The notes under the pieces: generated by a model | Told to the model about the DNA's origin: nothing | The model's input: only the letters and a program-made list of their open reading frames with translations | Database searches by the model: none | Translations under genes and position numbers: made by a program | In this document: one piece after another, positions 45,185 to 55,537 of the stretch | How positions within the stretch are numbered: the first letter of the stretch is position 1 | Layout of the letters: each line of letters starts with the position of its first letter | NCBI GenBank assembly: GCA_009760855.2 | Contig: WPIO01000095.1 | Span: forward strand, 715,001-779,000 | Origin: Cristatella mucedo | Lineage: Eukaryota; Bryozoa; Phylactolaemata; Cristatellidae | DNA length: 64,000 bases | Direction of reading: 5' to 3'

Positions 45185-45295
45185 GTGCGGCGGTTGATCC
45201 TTTATTGATGTTGCAAGTGGTGGTGATAGCCTTAAAGGCTCTTCTGTTGCTATGCAAAAGAGGCTGCTAAATCAGCTAGTGTTTTTGCCGATTAT
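45185..45295 (+). mobile_element. SINE family A, 5'-truncated insertion
   Basis: TGATCCTTTATTGATGTTGC, AGTGGTGGTGATAGCC and GGCTGCTAAATCAGCTAG match the body and 3' end of family A. It separates the third fibre-like gene from the gene at 44518-45125. Confidence 0.65.
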
Positions 45296-45398
45296 AAATA
45301 TCCATGACCTGTGATTCTGAGTACGATTATAGTGATAGTAATTATCACTGTATATGTTACTATCATTAAACTTGACACATTTTCTACTTTAGTGAAAG

Positions 45399-45794
45399 TC
45401 AAAGAACTATTATTAGATACATATCCAAAGTGGCTTTTATTTTGTAAGTATATTTCCGAAGCATCAAATATTTTTGACCGACATTTATTTGATTATTAAC
45501 ATGTAGCTTATTCACTGTCAAATCACCATTTAATGTTAAATCTGCTTTAGTATCATTGTACTCTTTTATTGCAACATCATTTCCATTAATCGGAGCTAGT
45601 ACATTAACATATTTTTTTGAGTTTGCAGATAAGCTTCCTCTTATAACTTGATCTGAATCTTTTCTTAAATAGTTTTTATCAGCAAACAATTTTCCAAATG
45701 CTTCTAATGGATCTATTTTACTTCCAATATTTACTATTCTATTTTCAGACATATCCAATGTTTCAGTCATCTGTAATTTTTTTCTGCTAAGCAT
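45399..45794 (-). pseudogene. Fibre-like protein 3
   Basis: Opens MLSRKKLQMTETLDMSENRI, then repeats of the form LDM-NRI-N-G-P-DP-A-K-Y as in the neighbouring genes, plus ALTLNGDLTVNKL-like beta repeats. A frameshift near 45480 leaves the last part in another frame (SHFGYVSNNSSLTFTKVE), and a SINE follows. Likely a trimeric attachment fibre shaft; the head is lost or displaced. Confidence 0.5.
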
Positions 45795-46680
45795 TTATGC
45801 TACTGCTATATAAACAGTAATATGTATCTCTTTCTCTAGCAGACTTGATCTATATATAAAGGTAGAATTAGTAACTATTTTTTTATCATCATCTAACATA
45901 TAGCCACCATACAACTGATCGTTCTGCACTGTTAGTGTTGATGGTGGAGGCATAAGTATTTTTATTACTCCAGAAACTTCGTATGTTACTCCAAGAATAA
46001 ATACACCTCTAGGAACTCTAATGTTACTAATGTCAGCAATCCATCTACCATTAATAACTGTTCTACCATATATTTGTGTAGTTAGTGATACATCCACAGT
46101 TCGTTTAAAATTTACAATTGTAACATTTCCATTTGCTTTTTTTAGATAGCTAAAGCCAAGATTTACTTCATCATTTGGATTTACAGGATCATCTAGTATA
46201 ATTAATTGGATAATTATTCATATTCAAAGGACCCCTCATTAGTGCATTGCCATATTTTACAAAGTTAGCATCCATATATGCAACAGTTGCAATGTTAGTT
46301 GCTAAGGATGGTGTTGCTGCATTAGTAATATTTAATGCTCCAGTTATTGTTAAATTACCATTAACAGTTCCACCAGTCTTTAATATTTTTGTATCAGCAT
46401 AATCTTTTGTAGCAGGATCACTTGCATTAACAGGATTAGCAAGATATATCACTCTATGATTGTTCATATCAAGATCTCTGTCAGCAGTTGTTCCTCTAGA
46501 TACTTTTGTAACAAAGTTTGTATCTATATATTTTCTGTTTACAACATCTGCAGGATCAACAGGATCTCCAAGATTTTTTATTAGATTTCGATTCATATTT
46601 AAAGATCCATTCATAATACCTCCGGTCCTACGAATGTAGTTTTTTGAGCTAGATTCTTTCCTACGATATCCAAGCAACAT
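45795..46680 (-). pseudogene. Fibre-like protein 2
   Basis: The ATG at 46680 lies in TATAGTATAGAATG. The N-terminal part (46680-46189) has four shaft-like repeats (GSLNMNRNLIKNLGDPVDPA; DLDMNNHRVIYLANPVNASD). A frameshift near 46205 leads into a C-terminal beta-rich part (RTVINGRWIADISNIRVPRG; GVTYEVSGVIKI) that would be the head. The same repeat style is used by phage tail fibres and by fibre proteins of Polinton-type viruses. Confidence 0.6.
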
Positions 46681-46756
46681 TCTATACTATACTAATAAGA
46701 AAATCGATATATGTAACATTACTTGCTATTGTTAAATTGTTAATCATATAAGTGCA

Positions 46757-47470
46757 TTATCCATCAATGTTTATTCCTAAAAGAAGAGTACCAGAAACAC
46801 CATAAGTGTTGTCCCTAGTTAACTCTAAAAATGTTCCAGTAGTATTAGAGCACCACATTATAATATATATTGTTTGAAAGTTGGTTACTGGCCCACGAAC
46901 AAAAGTTTTGAAAGGTGTTGCATAGCTTACTACATTTCCTGCTTGATTAAAGACTGCCATATCAGCAGGAGTTGTTCTTTATGTAGAACTTTCTATTCCG
47001 GTTCCATTTACATTAATATTGAATATGTATAGCGGAACAATACTTGTAAAGCCAGTAAGTCTTAAATATCTAAAAGAACATTTATAAGAATTAACAGATT
47101 GTTTTGCTATAATATCTGAATCTTTCAAAGAAGTAATCCTGTTTGATCCTAGGTCAAGAGTACCATTTGAGCTACCATTGAAAACTTGAGTTTTAACTTT
47201 TAGCAACCCATAGTTTATTACTTTATAAGGTCTTGAATCTTGATATGCAGTTCCATCAGCAGAATTTCTTGATATACCAGTAACATTTCTACAGTTCAAC
47301 TGAGATAAAAGTTTTGCACCATTCTTTGGAAGTAAGTCAGATAAACTAGAAACAGAAGCTATTTCTCCTGAAACATTAGTTGCTACACTATTACCAAGAT
47401 TTGTAATTCGGTTTCCACCCGCATCAAGATCATCGAAAATATGACCATTAATCTTAGTAACATTTTCCAT
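46757..47470 (-). pseudogene. Fibre-like protein 1
   Basis: The ATG at 47470 follows TATATATAAGA. Shaft repeats (DDLDAGGNRITNLGNSVATN; GTLDLGSNRITSLKDSDI), one TAA at 46979 in the same frame, then a head-like end (YGVSGTLLLGINIDG). About 237 codons in all. Divergent from the plus-strand gene at 47489, with the two starts 18 bp apart. Confidence 0.55.
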
Positions 47471-47488
47471 TCTTATATATATATGTAT

Positions 47489-48268
47489 ATGAAGAAAATA
47501 AAAGGAGAAGATCTCAAATCTGGCTTAGATAGAACAAAAGAAGTATTATCAGGAACAACAAGTGCAACAGAACTTGGATCAAAAGCAATTACAAAAGTTG
47601 CTCCAAAGATTGCAGTGAAGCTAAGTTTACAAGCATCGAATAAGATTGCAACTATTGTTCCAAAAGTTTTGCAGTCATTCAAAGTTATTGGAACTGCTAC
47701 AAAAGCACTAGGTGGATTTCTTTCCGGTATAACTGGAATAGTTTATCTTGGTTTGTTTATAAAAGAAATTGTAGATGATATTGCTTCAGGAAATTATGGG
47801 CAAGTGTTTTGGAAAACAATAGCAGATAAAAAAAGGACTGTCAAAAATGTTTGCTTCTTTAGAGATTGGCTATTACATACATGAAATACTACTAGAAGCA
47901 GAAAAATCAGGAAGTGATTTGTATTTAGATCCAAGTAAATTTTTTTCAGATACATTCGGAGAAGAAGTGACTTAGGACGCTGCTCAACTGGATTCACTCG
48001 CCTGGAAAAAGAATTTCCTCGAGGTTCGATCAGGAGGTTTTCTTCCTGCAATTCCGGCTACTATAGCAAGTATAGCAAGTATTTTAGGAGCTGTAGTCTT
48101 GCAGTTAGTATAGCAGTATCAGTTGCAGGCTTAATTAATAAGATAATTGATGTAACAATGTATACAGCTAAAGCACCGCCGATGAATACACATGAAGAAC
48201 GAATGAGTGCTTTGAGTCTTCAAAGTTCTAGACTAAAGAATGCAATTACAGATATAATAAAAATATGA
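47489..48268 (+). pseudogene. Possible minor capsid protein with a pX-like hydrophobic motif
   Basis: Begins MKKIKGEDLKSGLDRTKEVL with Lys/Ala-rich amphipathic text and hydrophobic GGFLSGITGIVYLGLFI. Frame breaks occur near 47830 and 48110, and a TAG at about 47973. The second part contains GGFLPAIPATIASIASIL, which resembles the motif of adenovirus pX-type core proteins. The TGA at 48266-48268 overlaps the next ATG as ATGA. Confidence 0.45.
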
Positions 48269-48581
48269 TAGAAATACTTGATAGAAACATTGATATTGAT
48301 TTGAGTGAAAAAGTGCAAAACTCAGAGGTTAAAAATAGATTAGATTATCTTAAAACAGGAAAGCAGTTAGTTGAGGTGTCTGGCGTTGATTACTCACCTG
48401 AACTAAAGAAATAAATTAAAAAATAGAAACTTCAACTGTTGCTGCTAAAAAGACCTGTAATTATCAAGCAGAGTCTGCACTTTTACAAGCTAATCTTTGT
48501 GCGCAAGGAGCAACTCAAAAGCAAACATATAATGAAATGTTGAAATTGCATGATGAATTGAAAAAACGCTGTCGTAATTAA
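48265..48581 (+). pseudogene. Helical viral protein downstream of the pX-like gene
   Basis: The first frame (MIEILDRNIDIDLSEKVQNS) stops at about 48414. A second frame (SALLQANLCAQGATQKQTYN) runs to 48581. Predicted helical, with Cys in the second part. The ATGA overlap with the preceding gene suggests coupled expression. Unknown family. Confidence 0.4.
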
Positions 48582-49134
48582 AAATGTCAGTATGTCGAAC
48601 TAATTTATTTTCTTCAGTAAGTGTATAAATAAAGTTCAATCGCGCGAATTGCAAATGCAGGCGTATAGCCGCAAGATCGCGTACTTCGGCTGCTGTGACA
48701 GGATTATCAAAATATCCCAAGTGGTATTTGACTCCATCTATTGAAATACGGGAAATCCACTTTTTATTATGTGAATTCCAGTTTACACCAATAAAGTTTG
48801 AAGTATTATTTTTTTGCCTTCTTTTATTTCTTTGATTTTCTGAGCGAGTTGCTGCTCGCAAATTATTTATTCTGCTGTCATCTCTATCTGAATTTACATG
48901 ATCAATTTCATGCATTGGAAGTTCACCAGTTGCTATTAAATATGCTACACGGTGTGCTTGATACCTTTTTCCGTCAATTGAAATCCTTCTATAGCCTGTA
49001 TTATCTATTGATCTCGATTCATCTCCAAGTTTTGCACCAAAACAGCGAGTTGTTTTATTTATAAATTTACCCGTTTAAGGATTATAGTCCAATAGTTCAA
49101 GAACTCGATTTCTAAAGGCTTCAACCTGATTCAT
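48490..49134 (-). pseudogene. HNH endonuclease with AP2 DNA-binding domain
   Basis: The start MNQVEAFRNRVLELLDYNP is followed by one TAA (49075-49077) and then YRRISIDGKRYQAHRVAYL. The HNH core is HEIDHVNSDRDDSRINNLR with the downstream NQRN. An AP2-type domain follows (NFIGVNWNSHNKKWISRISI, LGYFDNPVTAAEVRDLAAIR, FARLNF). This architecture is typical of free-standing homing endonucleases of phages and large DNA viruses. About 215 codons with one stop. It lies on the strand opposite its neighbours, and its tail overlaps the preceding gene, as for an inserted selfish gene. Confidence 0.8.
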
Positions 49135-49189
49135 TCTTTAGTATACATTAGTTTTATTTGTCTTTAAATAAAAATTAATTAGTATAGAA

Positions 49190-50005
49190 ATGGAATATCA
49201 TGACGAATATCAAGAAATGGAATATCACGAAGCTAAATCTGTCAGATCACCAAGTAAAGCAAATTTATATTTCTAAAGAATCTATTTCTATAAGATTGAA
49301 ACACTCCGATTTGTCTGGCACTGTTCCAATCTTTGTAACAAAGACACGACTTGCTAGAATTGAAAAGTGTAGATCAAAAACATTGGCCTACAAATAAATC
49401 TAAGTTTGAAGCAACTAAAACAGAATAGAAAAGTTGGCTCCGGTTTAGTTGATCTCATAAACACACTTACTGGTAATAGAGAAATGCATATGAAACTTCC
49501 TTCTAATGTCAAAACTGAATTTGTTCCAAATGGTAGTTTTAACAATACTGGATGATATAGTTATACGGGCACAGGAACTAAGTTTACTCAAAGAATGAGC
49601 GAGGGTTATGAGGGGGCAAATGATTTAGAGAATAAAGCTTTGGTGCACGATAGTCTTTACACTGAAACTTCATCAATGGCTGAGCCTCAATGAACACAAA
49701 TAAGAAACTTTTCAGACTTAGTTCTTGCAGAATCTCCAGCTAGAATCGCTCTTGATCCAAGACAACCAAATTATGTTCGTGAAGATGCTAAAACAGTAGC
49801 AGCGGTTATGGCCGCGAAAGCTAAGCTTGGACTTGGAATTTTATCTGGTGGAGCTCTAAATGATTCATTTGCTACACATTTTCTAAAAGATAAGGTTAGT
49901 AATCCAGCTAGCCTAAATAAGATAAAGAACTATGCGCATGGAATAGTTGATAGAATGCTTGATATAACTTGGAAAAGAATCGAAATTTTTTTAACTTACA
50001 ACTAA
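49190..50005 (+). pseudogene. Minor capsid-type protein with phospholipase A2-like domain
   Basis: The ATG lies in AGTATAGAAATG. The N-terminal frame is broken early. A piece reading LSGTVPIFVTKT precedes the domain. About 49560-49690 reads YTGTGTKF, then ANDLENKALVHDSLY, which matches the calcium loop (Y-G-G) and catalytic HD--Y of parvovirus VP1-type phospholipase A2. A long helical tail follows (EDAKTVAAVMAAKAKLGLGI) to the TAA at 50005. Stops near 49555 and 49692 and at least one frameshift break it. Such domains help capsids cross endosomal membranes. Confidence 0.65.
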
Positions 50006-50030
50006 TTTTTATTGATTTATATGTTTTTAT

Positions 50031-50505
50031 TTAAAATTCTGCAGGATTAAACATTGATCTCTTTGGTGAACTATAAACTTTAACTTGATCTATCTTAAGT
50101 CGAATATTTAATTTTGCTTCATTATTATAGTATTCTTTTGAAACATAACTGCCATCAAGAATTCCAGTTATACTGAAGTCGTTTCCTAATTTTTTTATCG
50201 CATCAATAGGACTAGTTAATTTAATTTTTTTTATTATTCTCATCGAACATAATACTTGGTTTCTTACCACAATCAAACCTAACTCTAATGGTAGATCTTG
50301 CACTAACATCAAATGACTTAAAATCTAATTGCTCACGAGATCTATCCACAATATTCTGAAGAAATGGAAGCACATCTTCTGTGATATACATCAATGCACT
50401 AAGATAAGGTTTTGAATCTTTTGAAATCTTCTCTTCAACATGAACATGTGCAGGTTTTTCTTTAGGGATAACAACTGCAGAATTTTGAAGCACTACAAAT
50501 TTCCT
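50031..50505 (-). pseudogene. Viral protein, possible OB-fold/DNA-binding type
   Basis: The first part (50493-50221) reads YLSALMYITEDVLPFLQNIV and VRFDCGKKPSIMF. After a frameshift near 50225 the second part reads FSITGILDGSYVSKEYYNNE and ends IDQVKVYSSPKRSMFNPAEF. The beta-strand pattern and basic end would fit a single-stranded DNA-binding protein, but this is a guess. Start unclear (ERKFVV precedes the first Met). Confidence 0.35.
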
Positions 50506-50548
50506 TTCTTGATTTTTTATTCTATATAGTGGAAATATTTTATTTAAT

Positions 50549-50929
50549 TTATATTAATAATCCCATGACTGTACCAAAATCGGCCAGCTCCATTAGTTTC
50601 AGAAAGATTAAACACCTCATCCCACAATCTGTTTGATTGTAATCTTATAGTTAAAAAGTTTGAAAACTTGGTACTGCTCCAAAATAATCAATTGCTTCTG
50701 GCATTGGTGGTGCACCAAATGAATCAAAGTAAAAACACCGATCTCCTACTTTTTTAAGTGCTACCCAATGATATATTTCTAGATCTGATTTACCAGTGTT
50801 ACAAATAAGGCACTCATTTTGTTTTATAGAGTTTATTTCATCTCGCGCAAATACACTAATAAAATCTTTTATATTCAATTATTTTACATAATCATTTATT
50901 TCGAGATCACTTAATGGTGTAGTTTTTAT
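50549..50929 (-). pseudogene. Adenain-type cysteine protease (capsid maturation)
   Basis: The start position now reads ATA (50929-50927). FISVFARDEIN is followed by HWVAL (catalytic His), YFDSFG (catalytic acid) and, after two TAA stops at about 50651 and 50645, YNQTDCGMRCLIFLKL with the catalytic Cys. Another TAA lies at 50879. 127 codon positions in all, short for the family. Cleaves capsid proproteins in adenoviruses and Polintons. Sits between a zinc-ribbon gene and the presumed DNA-binding gene on the same strand. Confidence 0.75.
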
Positions 50930-51282
50930 CTTTTTTTTAAACTGTTGATAGTTTTCCTTAGTTCAGATAGAATACTTTCTTTACTCATTCCAGCTCCATA
51001 TTTTTTCCCATGACTCAACACACCACCACCAAATTTCTTTCCACGAGACAAAACTCCACTTGCTACACTTCCTCCAAATTTCTTTCCATGAATCAAAACT
51101 CCAGAACCACTCGTCGCACTTGCACCACTACTCCTAAGTTTAACAAACTTTGACTTTTTACTCTCACAAATAACACAAATTGCTTTAATCATTCCTCTGA
51201 GACCTTTTGTGCTATCTATTTCAACATACTCCTCATGAATGCTATCTGTTGGCTTTTTGCACTTCAAGCAGTAAATTTCCAT
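50926..51282 (-). CDS. Zinc-ribbon protein (DUF5679-like) with Gly/Lys repeats
   Basis: Intact 118-residue frame. The N-terminus MEIYCLKCKKPTDS and a later CVIC form a four-cysteine metal site. The middle has three near-copies of GV-LSHGKKFGG. The C-terminus is a basic helix. The ATG follows TATAGTTTAGAA. It is divergent from the ATPase, with starts 34 bp apart. Many Polinton-type viruses carry a small CxxC protein like the first half; its role is unknown. Confidence 0.55.
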   Translation of the reverse strand: MEIYCLKCKKPTDSIHEEYVEIDSTKGLRGMIKAICVICESKKSKFVKLRSSGASATSGSGVLIHGKKFGGSVASGVLSRGKKFGGGVLSHGKKYGAGMSKESILSELRKTINSLKKR

Positions 51283-51316
51283 TTCTAAACTATAAAAACT
51301 TTTTTTAGTATAAGAA

Positions 51317-51985
51317 ATGTCACTTCGAGTGAGAGCGTTTAATTTTGGACAAGATGTAGATACTGGTCATAAACAACCTCTACCAAATGTACCAATCAGA
51401 GCTTTAGTTTTAAGTCCAAGTGGTTCAGGTAAGTCTCAACTGATCATGAATTGGATATTCTACGGAATGGAGAATTATGATAGTTGTAAAATTATTGCTT
51501 CAAGTTTAGATCAGAAGTTGTATCGCGGACTTATGTCAATGACCAAAGAAAATAAAGCTTACTCATGGGTGAATGGAATTGATGCTATGCCAGAAGTAGA
51601 CTCATATCAGAACTGCAAGAATGTAGTTGTACTCGATGATCTAATGACAGAAGATAAAAAAATATTAGAATATTTCACACGAGGAAGACACAAAGAACTA
51701 AATATTTTCTATCTTGCTCAAGGTTTTACAAATATACCTAGGAGAGAAATCAGAAACAATGTAAATCTAATAGTAATCTTCAAACAAAACACAGCTGATA
51801 TTGAGTATATTCGTGATGCATACGTTGGTGACATTGATAAGAAACACATTAGAGAATGGGTTAAAACTTGTACTAGAAACCGTTTTTGATATTGTGTAAT
51901 AGATCTAAATAAGACCGAATCGGAAGGCAGATTTTGGTCTGTTAATTCAGAAGGAAAGCAATTAATGACATTTTTTAATTCTTAA
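51317..51985 (+). pseudogene. FtsK/HerA-type genome-packaging ATPase
   Basis: The ATG follows AGTATAAGA. Walker A is LSPSGSGKSQ (about residues 34-43) and Walker B is NVVVLDDL (about 107-114), followed by YFTRGRHKELNIFYLAQGF, typical of A32-like packaging ATPases of Polintons. One TGA at 51887-51889, then 32 more codons in the same frame (SEGKQLMTFFNS end). 222 codon positions, a normal length for the family. Confidence 0.85.
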
Positions 51986-51998
51986 TAGATATAGTAAA

Positions 51999-53192
51999 AT
52001 GTTTAATGGAAAAATTTGTTCGCGTGGTAAAAACCCTACAAAGGAAGTGTTCAAGAAGCATTAGATTATGAATCTAAACTGAAAAATCTGCAAAATCTAA
52101 GGATGCAAACATTCTAGAAAACTCCAATGAGATGCAAAGAATAGAGTCAGAAATGGCTGTAAGAGATGCTGCTGAGCTCAGATTGAATCAGCAAGCGTTA
52201 GAGAGATAACTGATAACTCAGGAAATATTGTTGTTGAAAAACTTAAAAGAGTCAGACCTAAACTTGCCTTACAAATAGAAAACAAAGAACAACTACAGAA
52301 AGTTTTGGAACATAAACCTAAAGGAGACATAGCTAGTGCACTTCAAAGAGCAAGAAAGGCTGTTAGTGAAGGAAAGCATAAAAAAGCAATTACAATAGCA
52401 AATCAAGCAAAAACACACGCAGCAAATCCAGAAGTACGAGAAGCTATTGATATTGCTCAAAAGAGTTTAGCTGAAGAGTTAAACATAAATCCGACTACTG
52501 GCACCCTAAAGAAATCAGTAGTAGTACAAGATTTCGATAAGGCTAATCTAATTGAAATAGTTAAAAATAAATATGGTAATGTTTCAAATTATGTAAAAAG
52601 GACAATAAATGAGATTGATAGTACAAATAAAGATTTGAAACTTCATGAGCTAGGACTCAAGCTTCATAATGAGAAAATACATACTGCTGAAAAAGAACTA
52701 GAACAGACTGCTCATGATGTCTTAGAATACATTATGAATTATTATACTAAATTTAATGGTAAACATATGGATGAACTACGTAAAGCATATGAATCAGCAA
52801 TTGATAAAAAGAAAGATTTACTTGATATTATTGGAGCAAAAAGAACTGGTTGAATATCCAAACCTATAAGAAAGATTGTTCAAAATCTTAGTGAAGAAAA
52901 TCATTCCAATGTTGTTCTAGCACTAGATAAAAAGAAAAACAGAAGCGTAAAAGAACAGAGAGTTTTAGATTATTTAAGACCAAAAGTTGGTACTGGTATT
53001 AAAGGAATTCCATTGGTTGTAAACAATGATTCAGAAGTATTTGATAAGATAGAATTGTGGATACGTGAACTTGGCGCTAGAAATGCTGCAGTGGTAAATT
53101 TTATTAGTGCTGCTGTTGATTACCTTGCAAAATGTAGAAAAGTACCAAAGTCATACATTTCTAAAATCAATAAACTGTTGTATGATATATAG
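51999..53192 (+). pseudogene. Long helical viral protein, broken
   Basis: The ATG after ATAGTAAA opens MFNGKICSRGKNP; frameshifts occur before about 52210. A long clean frame then runs to a TGA at 52851 and continues to the TAG at 53190-53192. Charged and mostly helical (GKHKKAITIANQAKTHAANP; LNINPTTGTLKK; WIRELGARNAAVVNFISAAV). The stop lies inside the TATAGAAATG that starts the next gene. Position between ATPase and capsid genes suggests a virion or core role. Not recognised. Confidence 0.5.
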
Positions 53193-53194
53193 AA

Positions 53195-54065
53195 ATGACA
53201 GATCTTCTTAGTGTGGCTAAGAAGATTCTAAAAAATGTTGAGTCAATCAAAAAGGATACCATTGCAAGTAAGGAAGGATACGTTTTTAATGTTACTGGAA
53301 CTACTAGTCCTATTAGAATAAACACCAATAACCCAATCAAGCTTAAGAATGAAAGGTTTAAGGTATGCTTCAAAAATTTTGTCGGAACGAATTCTATTAA
53401 GAACGCTACACCTGCAAATAATACTTTTGTGTATAGACTTACTGGTGATTCTGAGCGAATAGTATAAATACCTCCTGAATATACTCTGCTGTATCAGATG
53501 ATGTAAATATTGGCATTGCAGATACAATAAATAATTCTGTTGTATTGTCTGGAAATTATAAGTTTGCTTTAGGCATTGATACTGCTACTTCTTACTCTGG
53601 GATTAGTATGCCTGCTGGATTTACGTTTGTTGCTGTTAAATCTGCTATAGCACAACTACTTGGATTTACTGGCACTGTTTATACAACAGACAAAACATTT
53701 CCACATTTCTACATACGGTGCAGCTCCTGGAAAACAATTCACCCAAATAGTTGTAGACCCAGGAGATAAAATTTACTCAGAACAAAGTTTTTGTTTCTGA
53801 CCTAAACCGAATTCTTATAAACTGCAATTTGGTTGCTAGTGGAACTAATTATATAAATTATAATGAAGCACAAGCGCTAAGAAGTTTTACTTATAATTTC
53901 TATCCTTGGGAACAAATGGTATATGAACCAAACACTCTTGAATATCATAATATTTTTGGTGATTCTATTTCTGATATATTAGTTACTGTTACAGATCAAA
54001 ATTTAAAATTCTTAGACTTTGGATCACAGCAAATAACAGTTGTGTTAGAAATTATTGAGATATAA
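53195..54065 (+). pseudogene. Minor capsid (penton-like) protein candidate A
   Basis: The ATG lies in TATATAGAAATG. MTDLLSVAKKILKNVESIKK is followed by beta-rich text (FVYRLTGDSER; VVLSGNYKFALGIDTATSYS). Frameshifts near 53470, 53720 and 53830. The C-terminus reads YEPNTLEYHNIF and ILVTVTDQNLKFLDFGSQQI, a late beta-strand pattern common to minor capsid proteins encoded beside Polinton major capsid genes. Assignment by position and style, not by a decisive motif. Confidence 0.5.
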
Positions 54066-54906
54066 TATAAGAATAACAGGAACAACAAATTCCGACTCAA
54101 AAACATTAGTTCTACCGTTAATGCTTGGATCATATTCTGGCTATAACAAAATTGGTTTGCGTAGAGTTGAGTTTACATATACAAACAGAATAATATCAAA
54201 TATTACTACTGGAGTAAATTATATGTTTTGGTATAAAGCAAGTATAACTAATTCGAATGCGTTTTCTGTTGCAATTGCAGAAGGAAATTATGATAGCAAT
54301 AAAATCGTTGTTTCTCTCAACCAAGCCTTAGCTAAAGCTGGTTCTTTTTACTATCCTGCAAATAGAAATAGTAATGGAATAAGATTTAGTGTTGACACTG
54401 ATGACAAGATAATAATGCAAGTTACTAATGATTATGTTGTACTACCTGGAACAAATTCTGGAGTAATTAATTCAATTGGTGATACATTGGGCTTTAGCTC
54501 AAACCAGCAGGGCTAATTTGATGCTGATATGGTTGGTGGAACACCATATGAAGCAGTAGAGAAAGATATGTATTTCTTTGGCATTTATAAGGCTTGGAAT
54601 AAAATGCAGTTGCCTGACAACTCTGGTGTAAAATGGATAAGCATTGATTGTGATCTTGTTGATCCTAGTAGGAACTATGCTGAACATTAAAAAGGAATTT
54701 TAGAACAATCATCTTTATATTTAATTGATATTGATGATATTGATCCAGGAGAGAAGATTGACGTACATGTGCCAAACACTTGATACTTACCTACTCGTGA
54801 AGATATTGAAGGCGTGAGTAGTGTTAAAATTAGTTTAACAGATCAAAATAAAAATTCAATAAATACTATTACAGATGTTGTAGCTACAATAAAAACTTCG
54901 AAATAA
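54055..54906 (+). pseudogene. Minor capsid protein candidate B
   Basis: Beta-rich frame (SKTLVLPLMLGSYSGYNKIG; NKIVVSLNQALAKAGSFYYP) with three in-frame stops (about 54516, 54690 and 54783), ending VKISLTDQNKNSINTITDVV. The last motif parallels the VTVTDQN ending of the preceding gene, suggesting related folds. No clear ATG; TTG at 54055 or a mutated codon could mark the start. Confidence 0.45.
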
Positions 54907-54912
54907 TATACG

Positions 54913-55370
54913 ATGGGCAGCTATGCTAGAATTGGTCATGGGAGGATAACTGGCGGAAAATATCATGGTTCTGGTGTACTTGACAAGATTATTGATGGTG
55001 TTGTAAAGTAGCACCTGTGCTCACTGGACTTACTGGACTTAGCATGAATATTGCTAACAAAGGTATTGAAATGCATCAAGCAAAAAAACTAATTGAGTTG
55101 CAAAAAAAGAAAGAGAAGATAGACCAGGATTATGCGAACAAACGTAGAGATCTTGATGAAAAACTTGATGAAGATAGAAGAAAGAAAGAACTTGAGTAAG
55201 AGTTAGAGAAACGTAAAAAAGAAGATTATGATAGAAAGATTGATGAGATGGATCTTGAGATTAAACGAGCAATGCTTAAAAAACTTAAACCAGAGAACAA
55301 AAAGAAATACAAAGCAAAGATGGAGGACTCTGAGACTGAGGATTATTCAGAAACCTTTAAAAGAAAATGA
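54913..55370 (+). pseudogene. Gly-rich then coiled-coil viral protein
   Basis: MGSYARIGHGRITGGKYHGS is followed by a frameshift at about 55008 (one base missing) and APVLTGLTGLSMNIANKG. After that comes a long charged coiled coil (KLIELQKKKEKIDQDYANKR; EKRKKEDYDRKIDEMDLEIK) with a stop at 55197-55199. Directly upstream of the major capsid gene. Possibly a capsid-lining minor protein. Confidence 0.45.
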
Positions 55371-55537
55371 TTCAAAAGCATACAAAGAAATAGAAAAGTG
55401 AGAAAAGAGAAATCTACTGTTCCTGCTATTATGCCAGCCACTCGAGTTGATGGATATGGTGGATACATGAAAAAACTGGTGCTGGCTTAAACATTCAGAA
55501 TAAGAAATAAATTTTTACTTTTTTATATAGAAAAGAA

